Shown here piece after piece: positions 32,033 through 45,011 of a stretch of DNA of 64,000 nucleotides. The notes under the pieces were generated by a model. That model was not told the DNA's origin and ran no database searches. It saw only the letters and a list, made by a program, of their open reading frames with translations. This DNA is from Cryptomeria japonica. Taxonomy: Eukaryota > Streptophyta > Pinopsida > Cupressales > Cupressaceae. The DNA lies in the NCBI RefSeq assembly GCF_030272615.1, contig NC_081405.1, forward strand, positions 315,389,041-315,453,040, in the 5' to 3' direction. A program made the translations under genes and the position numbers. Position 1 is the stretch's first letter; each line of letters begins with the position of its first letter.

Positions 32033-35000
32033 GGTGAGGGGCATAACATGGGCATGAACAAGGTTGTTCATATGTAGGTACACCCACAATCTTCTGTAAC
32101 CCACTTAGATTTCTTCACGTTATCAAGATAATACAAATGGAAAGCAATTTTGTCAATACTTTAAAGTCAATTTTAATTATTGGGATAGTATGACTAAAGA
32201 TCACGGACATGGTTAGTCTGGTTCCAACGGTTCACTAATCTTCGTGTTATACACTTTTCCAAAAAATGAAAGACATAGCTAGTTCTGCTGAGCATGACCA
32301 GGATCTGCAAGTTTCTATTAACCTTCGTGTTATGCGAAAATCGTGACTTTTGGGAGCCAGTTTTCCCACACGCTAACGATCACTATCTAGACAGAAATGG
32401 ATCAAACTTCTTAAGCATTTCTTGGTACACAAGAAATGGAGTACCTTGATTAAGAAGAGTTAGCTTTGAGAGAATTTGGATTTTTCTATGCCACAATCAA
32501 TTTTATTTAGGAAAGATATTAGTTTGTATAAAGTGTTACATATCTATAAATAGAAAATTTTGATATTAAATAAATTTAAATAGAATGTTTAATTAAATTT
32601 GAAGATGGAAAATTGATGTTTATAATGTCAAGGATTGATTCATGGCAATATTTCAATTATCATCAAGTCTATAAAATTTCTATATTTTCATTTTAGTTTA
32701 GATCTATGCATGTGAACATGACATTCACAAGTGTACAATTGATCTAGCACATATAATTGAACCTATGCTCACACAATTGAGTAAAGAGAAACTAAGTAGT
32801 GGAATTTGCTTCCATTCATAATTTGAAGTTTCAATTTTGGTAAGGATACATGGTGTTTACAAACACCTTTGTGGAATTTCAATACCCCTAGTTGATCTAA
32901 TTTAGCCGATTTTTAACAATTATTAAAGATAACAACAAATAAAGTAATAGGCATATGATGATATCACAAGCACATGATGCAATTTTAATTCCTCTTCGAT
33001 CTCCTCGACCTAGATATCCTTGACATTCCAACATCCCTCTAATGATAATAGCATTGTTTCAAATGATTTATTAAATTTCTTTAAATTCAACAATATAACA
33101 TAGAGATCAATACACACATGCACTAGGTTAACTCTCGACTCCTATGTGGATATTGTGAAATTTGAATTAAACATTCTAATGTTGATACTTCCAACCACAA
33201 AAATGACAAAGGTAAATTTTGCACACATTGATTTGATAGAAGGTTAAATTAACAATGTATTTAGGGATCAAGATCAATTTCTAAGAATTAGTGATGAAGA
33301 GATTTAGATAAGAGTGATTTAATAATTTAATTTCATGTAAGACTATGCCACTTGTAGATAAGAAATTACATAAAATCTTATCAATAAAAACCTAAAATAG
33401 AAGAAAATGATATGGAGAAATAATTTTTATAATTATATTTTTGTCATACTATGATTTGCATCTCAAGTATATGAGTAGAAAGAAGAGCGGGTTAAAATAA
33501 GTAGATAATATGGAGATAAAATATTTGTTAAATCTCGAAAAGGATATGAATGTACTAAAAGTATATAGATTATTTTTAAGGTCTTCACATAATGAGGGTT
33601 TTATTGGAAACCCACACAACTCAATAAAAACATGTAATGGATTGCATCTATAATATTTTTAAAATATTCACTAACTAGAAATTGATATATCCTAAAAAAT
33701 AATAGAAGTAAAGTCTTGGAGAAAATCCTATAGATCGTGACTCTAGCTACACAAAACAAGATCTTCCTTTATAGATATTTCATGACGAGGAATTTCACTA
33801 TGCAAAAACATATTATATATAGAAGTTATGGTAGTGTAGATTTATTATGTGTTACAAATTGATCAAACCATAATAATTGTACCATTGATTCATTTTATTT
33901 TTTTATCAATAGAACTCTAAGGATTTCATTGAAGATGTATTTATTTTCTATCTTTTTTGTCATAAGTATTTGATTACAAGTTATTTTTGGGAGTTGTACA
34001 GTTGAAGAATTAACTCTAACAGAGTATCTTATCTTTAGATCTATTATTTTAATTCTCTTTTTTGAGTTATTCAACTTTGAGCATTTATATGATACAATTT
34101 GAAGAAAAGTAAACTAGATTCTTGCCTCTGACGTGCTAAAAAAATCCTAACAATTTATGTTATATTATAAAAAGTAGAGTTCAAAATTTTTGAGAATTTG
34201 TTTTGGGGTTCAATTGAATTCTTTAAATAAAACTCAAACAATTACACAAAATATATACATCCATAGAGATTCATATGGAATATTTCTTTGAAGCTACCAT
34301 TACTACAAAGGTCTTTAAAAAAATTATTGCATATATTACTTTCTAATAATTTTAGGCAGTCAACCATTTCATAGTAAAGATATTGGTACTCATATTTTTC
34401 TTGCAATTATAATCATTATAAGCTATTGTTCATAAGGTATGTTTCTTGGTCATAAAAAATATTTTTTGGGGGTTATTTTTTTTCTATTAGTTTCTCAATG
34501 ATTGTCCACTCACCATTCAACTGACCCTACTCACACTATATTACTCAACCATCATCACCAAATTATGCTTCTTTACCACTAGTCTATTGCAAATTCCACC
34601 TGGCCCCATTCATAGTCACATTGGTGATCAATAGTTAACATGTGGGGGCAAGCTACCAAGCCTAGATACACCTGGGTGAGTAGAGACTATTAATTTAGTA
34701 TCCTAACTATCTTTATTTCCCTTTTGAGCCTATTATCAAATTGCATGCATCTTGAGCATATCAAGTTGAAATTTTTGCAAGTGACCTATCATCAAAAAGC
34801 TAGTCCTAAGAGATTTTTAGTAGTGCTAGTAATTTTTGTATCTATTTTTTACAAATGAGTTTTATTTCCTATTTTTCATTTGAATCTACATATTTTGACT
34901 TCGAGCCTAATAGATTTTATCTTTAAACTATTTCATTTATTTATTCCTACAATGATGAAAATGTTGTTCAATATTCCACATTGTTCATATCTTTTTTAAT

Positions 35001-35185
35001 AATTAATATGTATATATAGATTAAATTTAAAGTGAAATATTTCCTTCTTTATTGATAAATTTGTAAATGGTTTTAGTCTTCAATTGTTGTTGAGTATGAA
35101 TTTATTTCCTATAATATATTTAAAATAAAAAATATAACGAAAACTAGTATTTTGATAATTAAAAAAAAACACAAAACCAAAGGTC
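32033..35185. other. AT-rich intergenic sequence, no gene recognised
   Basis: About 3.1 kb with short open frames only. The text style (long AT-rich runs, no repeats with other parts of this window) suggests very old, decayed sequence. I found no LTR ends, tails or protein motifs. Confidence 0.5.
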
Positions 35186-36030
35186 CAACTGGAGCAAGAA
35201 GCAGCTGAGCTTATCATAAATAGGAAACCCCTAGTAAGATTGATCCTACCCATAACCCTCCTCTAGAGGGTATGCAAGGCTTCATGGACACTATGGAGTG
35301 GCTTATAACTGGTTACAAGAAAGTTGTGGATGACAACAAAAAACTCAGTAACAGAATCCAGATTTTAGAAACCATCAACACTGGGGAAGGGAAGACCATG
35401 GAGGATTACATAAAGGACCTGAAAAACACCATTGCAAAAGCTGAAAACATAAGAGACTCTTTCAACCCCAGATTTGAGAAAATAGAGAAAGATCTGCTGG
35501 AAAGGAAAAATCTTGTTGATGCTAATGAACAAACTACTTCGGACACTGCTAGTAAAGTTAGTAAAATTGAGGAGTTCCTGAAGAGCATTGTTGAATAGAG
35601 TTTAAGCATCCTGAAGATTTATGCTAGCAACACCAACACCCTCATCAGCAAACTAGACGAAGAGAAGGAGATCCTGGATATTGAACTGGACACTAAAGGT
35701 ACAGGGGAAGCTCAAGGACCCAGAACCCAGACTAGAGGTAAAAAGAAAGAAAAGCAAGGACTTGGAAGATCTCAAAGTTGTTGGGGCCACCTATGACCAG
35801 CTGGTGAAGAAGGCGGAGGATCTGCTAAAAACTATAGCTGTGTAGCGCTTTCCTTGTTTCCTTGTTGTTTTTTCTATGCTGACTTTTTGGTTAGCTGGCC
35901 TTTTTGCCAGTCATTTTGTAAGTGGTTCTTATTATCTGGACTTTTAATGCCTTATCTTTCTCTCTTTTGTTAAAGGTTCTGGGTCCTTAAAACCTATTTT
36001 TCTTTAATAATCAAAACATTTCTTAAGGTT
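35186..36030 (+). pseudogene. LINE 3' ORF relic, coiled coil, with LINE 3' terminus
   Basis: A 108-codon open piece (35272-35598), strongly charged and heptad-like (GYKKVVDDNKKLSNRIQILE, SKIEEFLKSIV), continues past a stop with ILKIYASNTNTLISKLDEEK. About 400 bp later comes GGGTCCTTAAAACCTATTTT followed by TTAATAATCAAAA, the same terminus as other LINEs in the window (63598-63640). It occupies the same place as the coiled-coil end of the 3' ORF at 63043-63474. No RT is present nearby, so it is a truncated copy. Confidence 0.5.
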
Positions 36031-36240
36031 TGTTGCTCATGGTTCTCCCTTAGTTATTTTTGTGTTGTCCCTTTGCCTCTTTGGGCTTCTCGTTGGCTTT
36101 TTGTCTTTGCGAGCTATCTCTTTTTTGTGTTTTTCTCTATCTAGCTGGTCTTTAATGACTTATTTTTTTATTATCTTTTTGTAATAGTGTTTTGGGGCCC
36201 CTTCAAAACTTACTTTTCACTTAATCAAAAATATATTTTA
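36031..36240 (+). mobile_element. Second LINE 3' terminus
   Basis: Ends GGGGCCCCTTCAAAACTTAC then TTTTCACTTAATCAAAAA (about 36195-36230), a diverged version of the LINE terminus found at 36001-36025. It is probably the 3' UTR of an older LINE into which the 35186-36030 copy inserted. Confidence 0.45.
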
Positions 36241-37189
36241 TTGAGCACTATACATTATGTAATTGTCACACCTATAACCCTCAAATGGCTATATTTCTCA
36301 TGTCTAAGGGACTGGACCCTACATTAGATGTTACTGTAATGTAATACACTTAAGAATATATGATATTTCCTTGCATAAATAAGATGGATGAAGAGATGGG
36401 TCTAATTACAATTTATGTGTTAGATAGCATAACTTTTAACATATAGCTTTGTAGGACTCCTAAATTGATCTAGGATAAGTACAAGGATGATTTCATTAAA
36501 ATAAGTGAGTTCCAAGAATTATAAATTGAGGTAAAGTTGATAATATTAGCAATTGATTTATTTCCATCCATTGAGGACTTTTTGGTAAATTCTAATTTGG
36601 TAAGATCAATTTTATACGGTTGTGGATAGGAAAAAGATGGCAAGCCAACTTAAAAACAAAATCTTCAATTGCAGCACTAGTTGGGCCATGAGAGTCAAGC
36701 AAATGCATGCCTTGCAAAGTCTAGAAAATGAAAAAGTTTGCAAGAAAATACCACAAATATATTATAATATCTCTTTATGTATTTGGAATGAATTGAAAAA
36801 ATTAGAAAAATGCAGATATATTTATAGTGCAAAAGATATAAACTAGATAGCAATTTTTTACTAGACTTGAGAGTAAAAATGGAAGTAACTCCCGAGTAAT
36901 ATTATCTCCTAAAAAATTAATATCCCAATGATCAAATAAACTCCTAATAATATAATAAATATAAATAAGTAATTAAACTAGCAACTCTCTTTAAGCAGTA
37001 CTTAGGTGAGTGAAGGGCATAGGATCCCAACACTTCAGTATGATTAGGTATGAATTACAAAGAACCTAAGAAAAGGTGGAGAAAGGGTAAAAAACTAGTG
37101 GAAAGAAACTCCCCCTCAAAAGAGAGAAAAGAAGAGGTATAAATGACTCTTGTGAAAGAGGATGATGTTGTTAAACTAGATCATGCTCT
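36241..37189. other. No gene recognised
   Basis: Contains a 74-codon open frame at 36622-36846 with no recognisable motif. The stretch near 37100-37140 (ACTCCCCCTCAAAAG) may be 3' non-coding sequence of the minus-strand copia relic that follows. Confidence 0.35.
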
Positions 37190-39330
37190 AACAAGAGCTT
37201 GTAGATGAATGAAATTTTTCTTAGTGAATGGTCTTGTTTAAATATTAGCAATCTATTCTAAAGAAAAGAAAAATAATAATACAATGATCTAACTATTAAT
37301 GATCTCACAAATATAATGTGCATGAATCTCTATGTGCTTGGTCCATTGATGTTGGAAAAAAATCCTACATATTTAAATAGTGTTGTACTTGTCATAAAAT
37401 ATGATTATGAGTTGGGTGAACCCACAATACTAGGTTATTCTTTTTGGTACTTCTTGATTTTTGTTGAAATCATACTTTTTTTAGAAAATATAATGATTTG
37501 AGCCTTGAGAGGTCCCATTTCAAGTAACTAATTTTAGAGAGTTAGATCAAAGCCTCTTAGATCGAAATCCCTAGATAGAACCTCCCTACTCTTAAATTGA
37601 ATACATGTAGTGGAGTATCCTTTTCACCTATCAAAATTTTGATAAAGTACCACTTTAACTTTATCATTTGGAGGTTCAAATGAATTCATTTAATATTTTT
37701 TATTTTCTAAGTATGTAAGTCATTATTATAACCTTTCGAGATAGGATAACTTTTATTATATTAATTTTAGTGATACATTTATGTTTTATTTCTTATGAAT
37801 GCATCTTTTTCATCAAACATTAAGGATTGTGTTTCACACATGTGGAAAAATAGAGAATAAAAATTGTAAAAAATATTTATTCCCTAGGTGTTGATATCGT
37901 CAATTCAACATAAAAAGAAGTTAATTCAATTGCCTACAAAAAACGTTATGCATTATGGAATACACCTATATCAAAATTATAATTACTCTAACTTCAAAAA
38001 TTAACTAAAAAAATATATGTAACAAATTCTTATGGAAAAATATCCATGCACTACATATTTTTGTGACAAATCTATATTTTAAAAATTAGAATTTCCTTCT
38101 TGCTATAAAAAATGTTCTACATTATAAAATAAATGTCACTTCTGAAAAATATTGATTATTGTAAATACTAAGTTACTAAAAGTTACATCACAATATGTAC
38201 AATTCATTTCTATTTAATTTAAAAAATATTTAGAATATATATTAAAATTCTAACAAATCAACTAGTTTACTTCACCTTCAAATTCTTAATGGTTTAGCTG
38301 CTATAGGTATTAGAAAATAAAAATCGGGTGCAAAATGTTGATTTTAGTGTCATATTTGGCCCAAAACGTTTAACCTAGTATTATGGGATTGATTGGTTGC
38401 TTGGAAGAGATATCAAATTCAATTAAAATCTCTTGAAGGAAAATAGATTTAGTAGTTAAATTGATGAGTCTCATTTAGTCTACTCTTGTGGATGATAAAG
38501 AAATAACTTCTCTTTTCTTGATAGAACAAAAAATTATAAAAAAATATAGAGTTATGATTCTAAGTATTTCCATCCTAATCTAAATTTAAGAAACCAACTT
38601 TAAGTTAATTTCAATATAATCTCTAATGAACGAAAAAAATATGAGTAGATAGAAGATAGTGAATCTTAATCCTCTTATTTTATGTCTAGTCCAACTCATG
38701 AGGTTCTTGAAAGAATCTCTAAACTATACCAACTACATATGAAATTTATGGCCTAATGTGTGTTAGATGAATGAGACTACCAACATGTTGTTGATACAAA
38801 ATAGCATAAACGAGTGTTGAAGACAACCAACCTCAAGATTGACTCCAAACAGAAAGGGAGTTAAAGATGGTTTTTATTTCTAGTCATGTGAAATTTAGCA
38901 TGTAAATGAAGAATATACTTAGGTTGTTCAATATCAAACCTTGAGTTGGATTTCTATATCCCAATGCTAATTAATTAGTGTAATAAACCCAAGTGTTTCA
39001 TGTCAAATCCATCTGATAAAGTTAACTTTACTATACTACAATAACTGTTGAAGAACCATTGTCAATAAAGAATCAATTTCTTAGATGATATTCATTAGTA
39101 TATAAATGATATTATGTGAAACTTGAAACAAAAATGAAATAATTCATCTTGGCATGCCAAGCTTGAGGGGCTTATTTGAGGCCATAGATATATTTCTTAA
39201 CTCTACAAACTAAGAATTAATCCTTAAAAACCTCAATGCTTTCTTCATGCACATTTCTTTCTCAATGTATCCATGAAGAAATGCACTCTTCACATATATT
39301 TGGTGCACTCTCCAACCATCTGTAGTGCTA
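37190..39330 (-). pseudogene. Heavily decayed Ty1/copia RT-RNase H
   Basis: Minus strand. Around 39110-39330: VHQIYVKSAFLHGYIEKEM and FVELRNISMASNKPLKLGMPR, corresponding to the copia RT motifs (VKSAFLNG, LYGLKQAPRAW). Around 38685-38800: GSLIHLTHIRP and ISYVVGIV with FFQEPHEL, the end of RT. Around 37190-37345: TKHIEIHAHYI and TRPFTKKNF, the end of RNase H. Many stops and frameshifts intervene. The order is correct for one element. No matching LTRs were found. Confidence 0.65.
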
Positions 39331-39498
39331 ATAACAAGAGAGTTTAATAGAAGTCATTTTGGAAACTTGTGCAAAGTCACTATGTTAGCAATGCCTATTA
39401 GTTGTGAAAATCATTTTGCTACAAATTGTGCCTTGTACTTATCTGTTGGCATTATAACAGACAAGAAGAAGGTTGGTATTCCAATTACAATGAGAGAT

Positions 39499-40976
39499 TG
39501 TTGGCATTTCAATAAAGATATTGAGAAGGTTGTTGATGACTATGGATATAACTGATTAAGGGTGATTACTGTCTTAATATTATTATTTTGTCATTGATGT
39601 CAAGAAATTGATTTTCTAATTTAGTATGATGTTGCCATATCTTAAGAAGTATGATTTGATGAGTATAAAGATGTCGGTAAAAGACACAGAAAGAATATGA
39701 TGAATAAGGGGATAAGTTATTCAATGGGCAACTATTACTGAGTTAGACAATGATGAGATCATGATGTTTAGATTGTTTTGATATCCTACATATGCTATTA
39801 TTTGAAAGGTTAATACTATACTATGTTACCAAGCAAAGAACCTAGTCGGTAAACCCTAAGGAACCTAGTCGGTAAACCCTAAGGTTATTGCTATCAGTTA
39901 ATGAAGGCAGAATGTCTATCGAGTGAAGTTTAGTATTTACCGAGTTACAACCGAGCTATAACAGAATGCATTAAATGTTTACATGTGATATTTAATGAAG
40001 GAAGCTGATGAGCTGGAGCGAATTAAATGATTGGCAAGCCGTGTCTGAAGATTGTTAAAGAATCTATGGTAAAGAAAGATCAGCAGGAAGATCTACAGCT
40101 CAGATGGAACCGCAATACCCTAACACAAGTTCCAAGGTGAAAATGCAAGTTCCAAGGCGGGGTAAAACATTTTCAGATCGAAGGATACATTGGACCTGAA
40201 CAAGATTGAAGATCTGATGGCTATGATTTATCATGGGAAATGTGATCAAGAAGATTAAGCGGCTAGAAGATTGTTTATAAATAGGAAACTATTGATAAAC
40301 AATGTATGTAGGCAAGTGTATGCACAGGGATGCTACATAGTGATTACCGAGCATAGAAGCTTGAAGACCTATTTTGATAACAGAGTATAGAGCCCAGCAG
40401 TTGGACAAGATAAGTCCTATGAATTGATTTTATTGAGCAAATAAGAATCTTCTTTAGCATTTTTAGATGTGAAGTTGCAGACATATTTTTATTACTGTTA
40501 TTTTGAGAAGTTGCAGAAAATCTCTTAACCGAGTGGACTTAATAGTCTTATTTGTAAAATCCTCTACCAAGGTGACATTCTTATTGAGTGTTTGAAATCC
40601 TTTAACAAGGTCACTTCTAACAAGGTGAAGATCCTAACATATCTGAGGGAAATCCCTTAACCGGGTCACATCTAGCAATGTGTTTATAATCTTTAATAGG
40701 ATTTGCTTTTAACCAAACATAATCTAGAAGAGTATATTTCTTAGTGGGTCCGAAATCCCATAGTCATTTTTCCCTATTTGGGTTTCCACATTAAATCTGG
40801 TGTTATGAGGTTTATATTGTTCATATGCTTTTAAGTTTGCATGTTTGACAGTTTTGGTTATATGACTGATATATATGTTACCGAGGTTGAATCTGATGTT
40901 TTTATGGATGATTAAGTTTGTATGATTCACCCCCCCCCCCCTCTCATCTTGTTGGCTATTGGATCTGTACGAATCA
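39499..40976 (+). mobile_element. Copia-type LTR followed by primer-site remnant
   Basis: Starts TGTTGGCATTTC and contains TTTTGTCATTGATGTCAA, as in other copia LTRs. Near its end it has GATTCACCCCCCCCCCCCTC and CTCATC, the C/T-rich motif shared with the LTRs ending at 54323, 60233, 62002 and 63037. It is followed by TTTAGTATCAGAACT (about 40979-40993), resembling the TTGGTATCAGAGC primer site. Internal sequence is not recognised downstream. Borders are approximate because there is no second copy. Confidence 0.55.
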
Positions 40977-40993
40977 TATTTAGTATCAGAACT

Positions 40994-41700
40994 ATCATTA
41001 TCAACTAAACCATCTCTAGAAAAATTGGTCTAAAATATTCGCATAAATAAAAAAAATTATTCTTGTAGGAAGAAACATTAAGTCTCATGTGTGATTTTAA
41101 AAAAAAATCATATTCCTGATGTAAATCATTATCCTTTTATACAATTTTTACATAAGATGCACATACTAGTTGTAAAAATAATAGATATTTACATGATTTT
41201 TAGTATCCTTAAACAAAACCCAACAATATTTTTCTTATTTGATAAGCAAAAGACACAAATATAATACAAACATATAAAATCCAATAAAAAAATAACTACC
41301 AAAGTATGCATGCAATAGTGGTTTGGCAAAATAACTTATAAAAAAAAAATGAACCAGCACCCAAATTCTATAATGGATTCTATAGACACCCAAGATCTTT
41401 TGAAAGAGGATGACAAGAACTTAATGATCATATTTGGTGATTTGCAAAAAACTTATATATGGATGAAATGGTTCTATAACCAAATCTCTATAACTGAACT
41501 AGACTAAATAATGTAATTTACTTCAGTGTTATGCCAACACTTCACCCTTATTACATTATAATCTAATATCCAAAACTCAAGTTTCACCCTAGCCGAGGGG
41601 AACCCCTCAAGGCTTACACAACAAAATTTGCTAATGACATAAAACAGATACATATTTTTGGGATAATCTTTCTTCGAAGATTTAAATGTTGAATCAACTG
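40994..41700. other. AT-rich sequence, nothing recognised
   Basis: No coding or structural signal beyond A runs. Confidence 0.45.
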
Positions 41701-42730
41701 GAGCTCCACCAATCTACCTCTTAACCATCAAAAGGATGTAGCTCTAGCTAAATTTCTAAGTTCTCCTTCCATAGGTGCATCAATATGGTTTAGGAGGTAG
41801 AATCTATGCTAGAAACATAGTGATCACCCTCTTTTTTCTTATGCATGATGGTCTTCATGGTGACTTTGTGATATGCAACTCGAGAGTTGTGGATGGTAAT
41901 GTATTTACCTAGGATCTTCTACTAGATTCCCATTTATTTGGTCTGAATGGCAAGTGGCAAGTCAACATCCTTCCTTGTCGTGTGAGTGATGACCCCTATA
42001 TTTTTAACTCTAAATCTAAAGGAGACATGGGCTTGTGATCTCATAATGAGAATGTTGGGAATTGAGTGGATAATTCTAATCATGAACTGTTATTATATCT
42101 CAAGTGATTTAAGCTAGAATTTTGGGTGTCGGGGATAACCTTATTCCTACTTTGGGTTCCCAATTATCTACTCACTTCCGTATCTTTATGCATGTTTTCT
42201 TCTTAGATGGCTCATTTTTCTTTTCCTCTAGGTATTCCTATGGATGGGTGCTCCATTGTGGTCCCTCATTCTATTTATCCCCAACTTTCCCCCAGCTCCT
42301 CAAAATGCAAAGGTAGTGGAGCTCGGGTCCTTCCTTTCTACTAAGCCCCCTAGAGATATTATTAATTTTTTTATGAAGTTTATGACCACCCTTATATGCA
42401 GGCTCAATATTATGTCAAAATCTATGTTGAGTGTTTTTGTCTAGATGCAAACGTCTCTTCTCATCAGAAATATCTAAAACCTCCCTATACAAACATTGTT
42501 CCTAGTATGTCTACTACTAGATCCTAACACATTCTTAGTACTGATTCTTGTAAGGGTAGCCTTGTTTAGAGGAGGGACAGTGTCTCTTTTAATTCTTGTC
42601 AAATATTCAAGACTAGTGACCTCTATTGTGGGGAGCTTTAGTCTTTTTCTACTATGTGCCCTATCTATTCAATCCTTGATCTATGGATGGATATCGCTTT
42701 TTTGTCTCATAGTATGTGCTCAATGGGAAG
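41701..42730 (+). pseudogene. Probable LINE ORF1 relic, part before the insertion
   Basis: Short interrupted open frames in the plus direction (for example 42122-42316 and 42496-42759). By position it is the upstream part of the ORF1 relic that resumes at 45012; the break coincides with the insertion of the minus-strand LINE copy. On its own it shows no diagnostic motif. Confidence 0.35.
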
Positions 42731-45002
42731 TTTTTGATAAAGATAAATGGGTTTTATAAGGACCCGAAACCAAGAGTTTTACAGAAAATAGCCATCAGCC
42801 AACCAAAGAGAAACCAACAGCAAAATAGGTGAACACCCCAGACCGAGCTCAAAAGAAAAAAGAAACAACAAGTATTGAAACAAAGTACAGACAAACACTC
42901 AATTAAGCAAGTGCACCAGCTCCTTTTTCTTCTTGATGGTAACTTTGTTGATTTCCTCCAGGTCCTATATAATGAACCTGGAGGTACCCCTATTGCTGCT
43001 CTTGCATCTAGTCATAGAACTAGGGCCCGTAGTTTTATTGCCACCCACAACAAAGTCTTCACCGCCCAGTTCTTTCTTTATGTTATTGTCACCAAGATAA
43101 TCACTGTCAATAGGATTGGATCTGTACTCCGCCACCATAGCATTGATCTTTTCCAGCCCCTCCATACTATTTCTCATGGCCTCCTTGCTAATGTCTACCA
43201 TATTCTTAAAGTTATTCTTGATCTCCTCCATAGAGTGCTCAACCTTCTCAATTCTTTGCTCTTGATTACATTTCATAAACTCCACATCATGGGAAAGCTT
43301 TTGGGTCATGATCATGAGCTTCTCTATTTTGTTAGGCTTAGGCGAATCAGTGAAGATATCAATTAGCTACTTAATCCCCTCTTTAAGTGTATCAATCTCC
43401 TTCCCCACCCACTTCCAGCAATTCTCCTGGCATCTAGTCGCTTCTATCACTAGATTCATCAGAGTACTTTCCTTTTATAAGCCACTATCCACATCTTTAG
43501 GCAAATTCCCCTGCTTCTCCTTTAGGACATGAAGAGGAATGTCCAATTTGATATCCTAGTCCAAGGTCTTGGGACCAAAGTCTTTAGCAACCAACTTCTT
43601 CTTTTTGGAATAAGGCTCAGTTTGAGAAACCATCTTGTTGGTCGATTCATATTTACTTGCAGCCCATCTGGGGGTGTTCTTGCTACTATGGGTTCGAGGA
43701 GTGACCAACATCTCACCCTTTTCAACCGGCTTGTAATCAAGGTCAACAAGAGGTTTGGCGCTCCCACTATCCTCCATCTCCATATCCATATCAGAGACAT
43801 CTTGAACATTAGTATTAGGGATTTGGCCTTTCTCAAAGAGAGAGGGCACAACTTCATGGGCTTTGGCGTACTCCATAATGAGCACAATAAGCCCTTTATG
43901 GAGAACCGAATTATTCAGATTCTCAGCATGTTTTTCTAGACTATTCTCCAAAGAAGAAACCAGATAGAATGGAATCGGAATAACTTTACCATGCCTAAAG
44001 TGATTTAAGATGGTAAAATGATAAGAAAATATACTTGCATATCTGTCATCAAGCGTAATGTACGTCATAATGAATTTGGCCATATCTGCCTAGGGAGCCA
44101 TGAGGTCTTTTCTATTTTAGCCACCATCTGCCATTTTATTAACTCTAAAATGCTCCTTATCTTTATCAAAACAAAACTCTATGTCTTCCTCTCTTGTTTT
44201 TCTATCTCTATAAAACCTTCTACCATTCATAGCCAAACCCGTAACCATAGTCACTAGGGTTTCATCCACCTGAAATTTAGCACCATAAGCCCTCAAAACC
44301 CCTTTCTTCCACCCATTGACAAACATTTTAGTGAGCAAAGGAGAAGGACCATGGTGTCTTTCCAAGAAGGGAACCATTCCCCCATCTTCAATTCCCTACC
44401 ACTCCTCCTTATTTTTCTTCCATTTATCAAAAGTGGGTTGTTCTTGCCTAATTCTTGTCCCCACCTATAATGATTTGGGTCGCCAAATAGAAGCAGAAAA
44501 TAGGCTACACAAGACAACTCTCCAAACAGAAGCATACAGAGGCCACACAAGAAGACAGAAAATCCAGGCATAAGGGAAGTTAATAGATCTTCGAATAAGG
44601 AAATCTAAAGGAAACCATTTCCCCAACACCTTAATCAAATCATGATTGTTCTTCATTAATTACCACAAGTAGAAATGGTATCATCATATGCCAGGTCGCA
44701 CAAGTTTTTTGAGAAAGAGTCTCAATTGCTCCACCATTTTGCCTCCACGTAGCCCACTGCCATATTGGCCAATAAATCCATCGCTTTATTGCCTTCCCAA
44801 AATACATGAGAGATTTTTAATTCATCCAACTATTTAATCATATCATATCAATATTTGATCAAGTTGGCAATAGTCCAGCTAGGATCTGTATGCCCATTCA
44901 AATAGTTGAGAATGTTAAGTGAGTCAGATTCTAGCCAGACCTTTCCAAATCCTTCCCTTTTAGCCATGTGTACCCCTAAATGGGCAGCGTTGGCCTCCAC
45001 AA
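42731..45002 (-). mobile_element. 5'-truncated LINE, minus strand, with RNase H end and 3' ORF
   Basis: The 3' terminus is at the left: the minus strand ends GGGTCCTTATAAAACCC, then ATTTATCTTTATCAAAAA. A 9-bp duplication AATGGGAAG flanks it (42722-42730 and 45003-45011). Reading leftwards it contains the RNase H C-terminal part (44640-45002, with a 'W.GN.A' region and ILANMAVGYV-like end), a short spacer, and a ~500-codon ORF. It is an inverted, diverged relative of the LINE at 49661-63640 and is truncated inside RNase H. Confidence 0.8.
42899..44410 (-). pseudogene. 3' ORF of the LINE (inverted copy), unknown protein
   Basis: Open pieces 44377-44117, 44083-43556 and 43315-42965 lie in one and the same frame, separated only by stops. 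They give about 500 codons ending VHLLN at 42899. N-terminal part: MVPFLERHHGPSPLLTKMF, LRAYGAKFQVDETLVTMVTG and FYRDRKTREEDI. Middle: FIMTYITLDDRYASIFSYHF, FYLVSSLENSLEKHAENLN and LIVLIMEYAKAHEVVP, an alpha-helical-looking domain. Then an acidic/basic linker, a LINE-like coiled coil (EKVEHSMEEIKNNFKNMVD) and a Gly/Ser tail. The family is not recognised. Conservation of one frame in two copies argues that the LINE encoded it. Confidence 0.7.
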
Positions 45003-45011
45003 AATGGGAAG

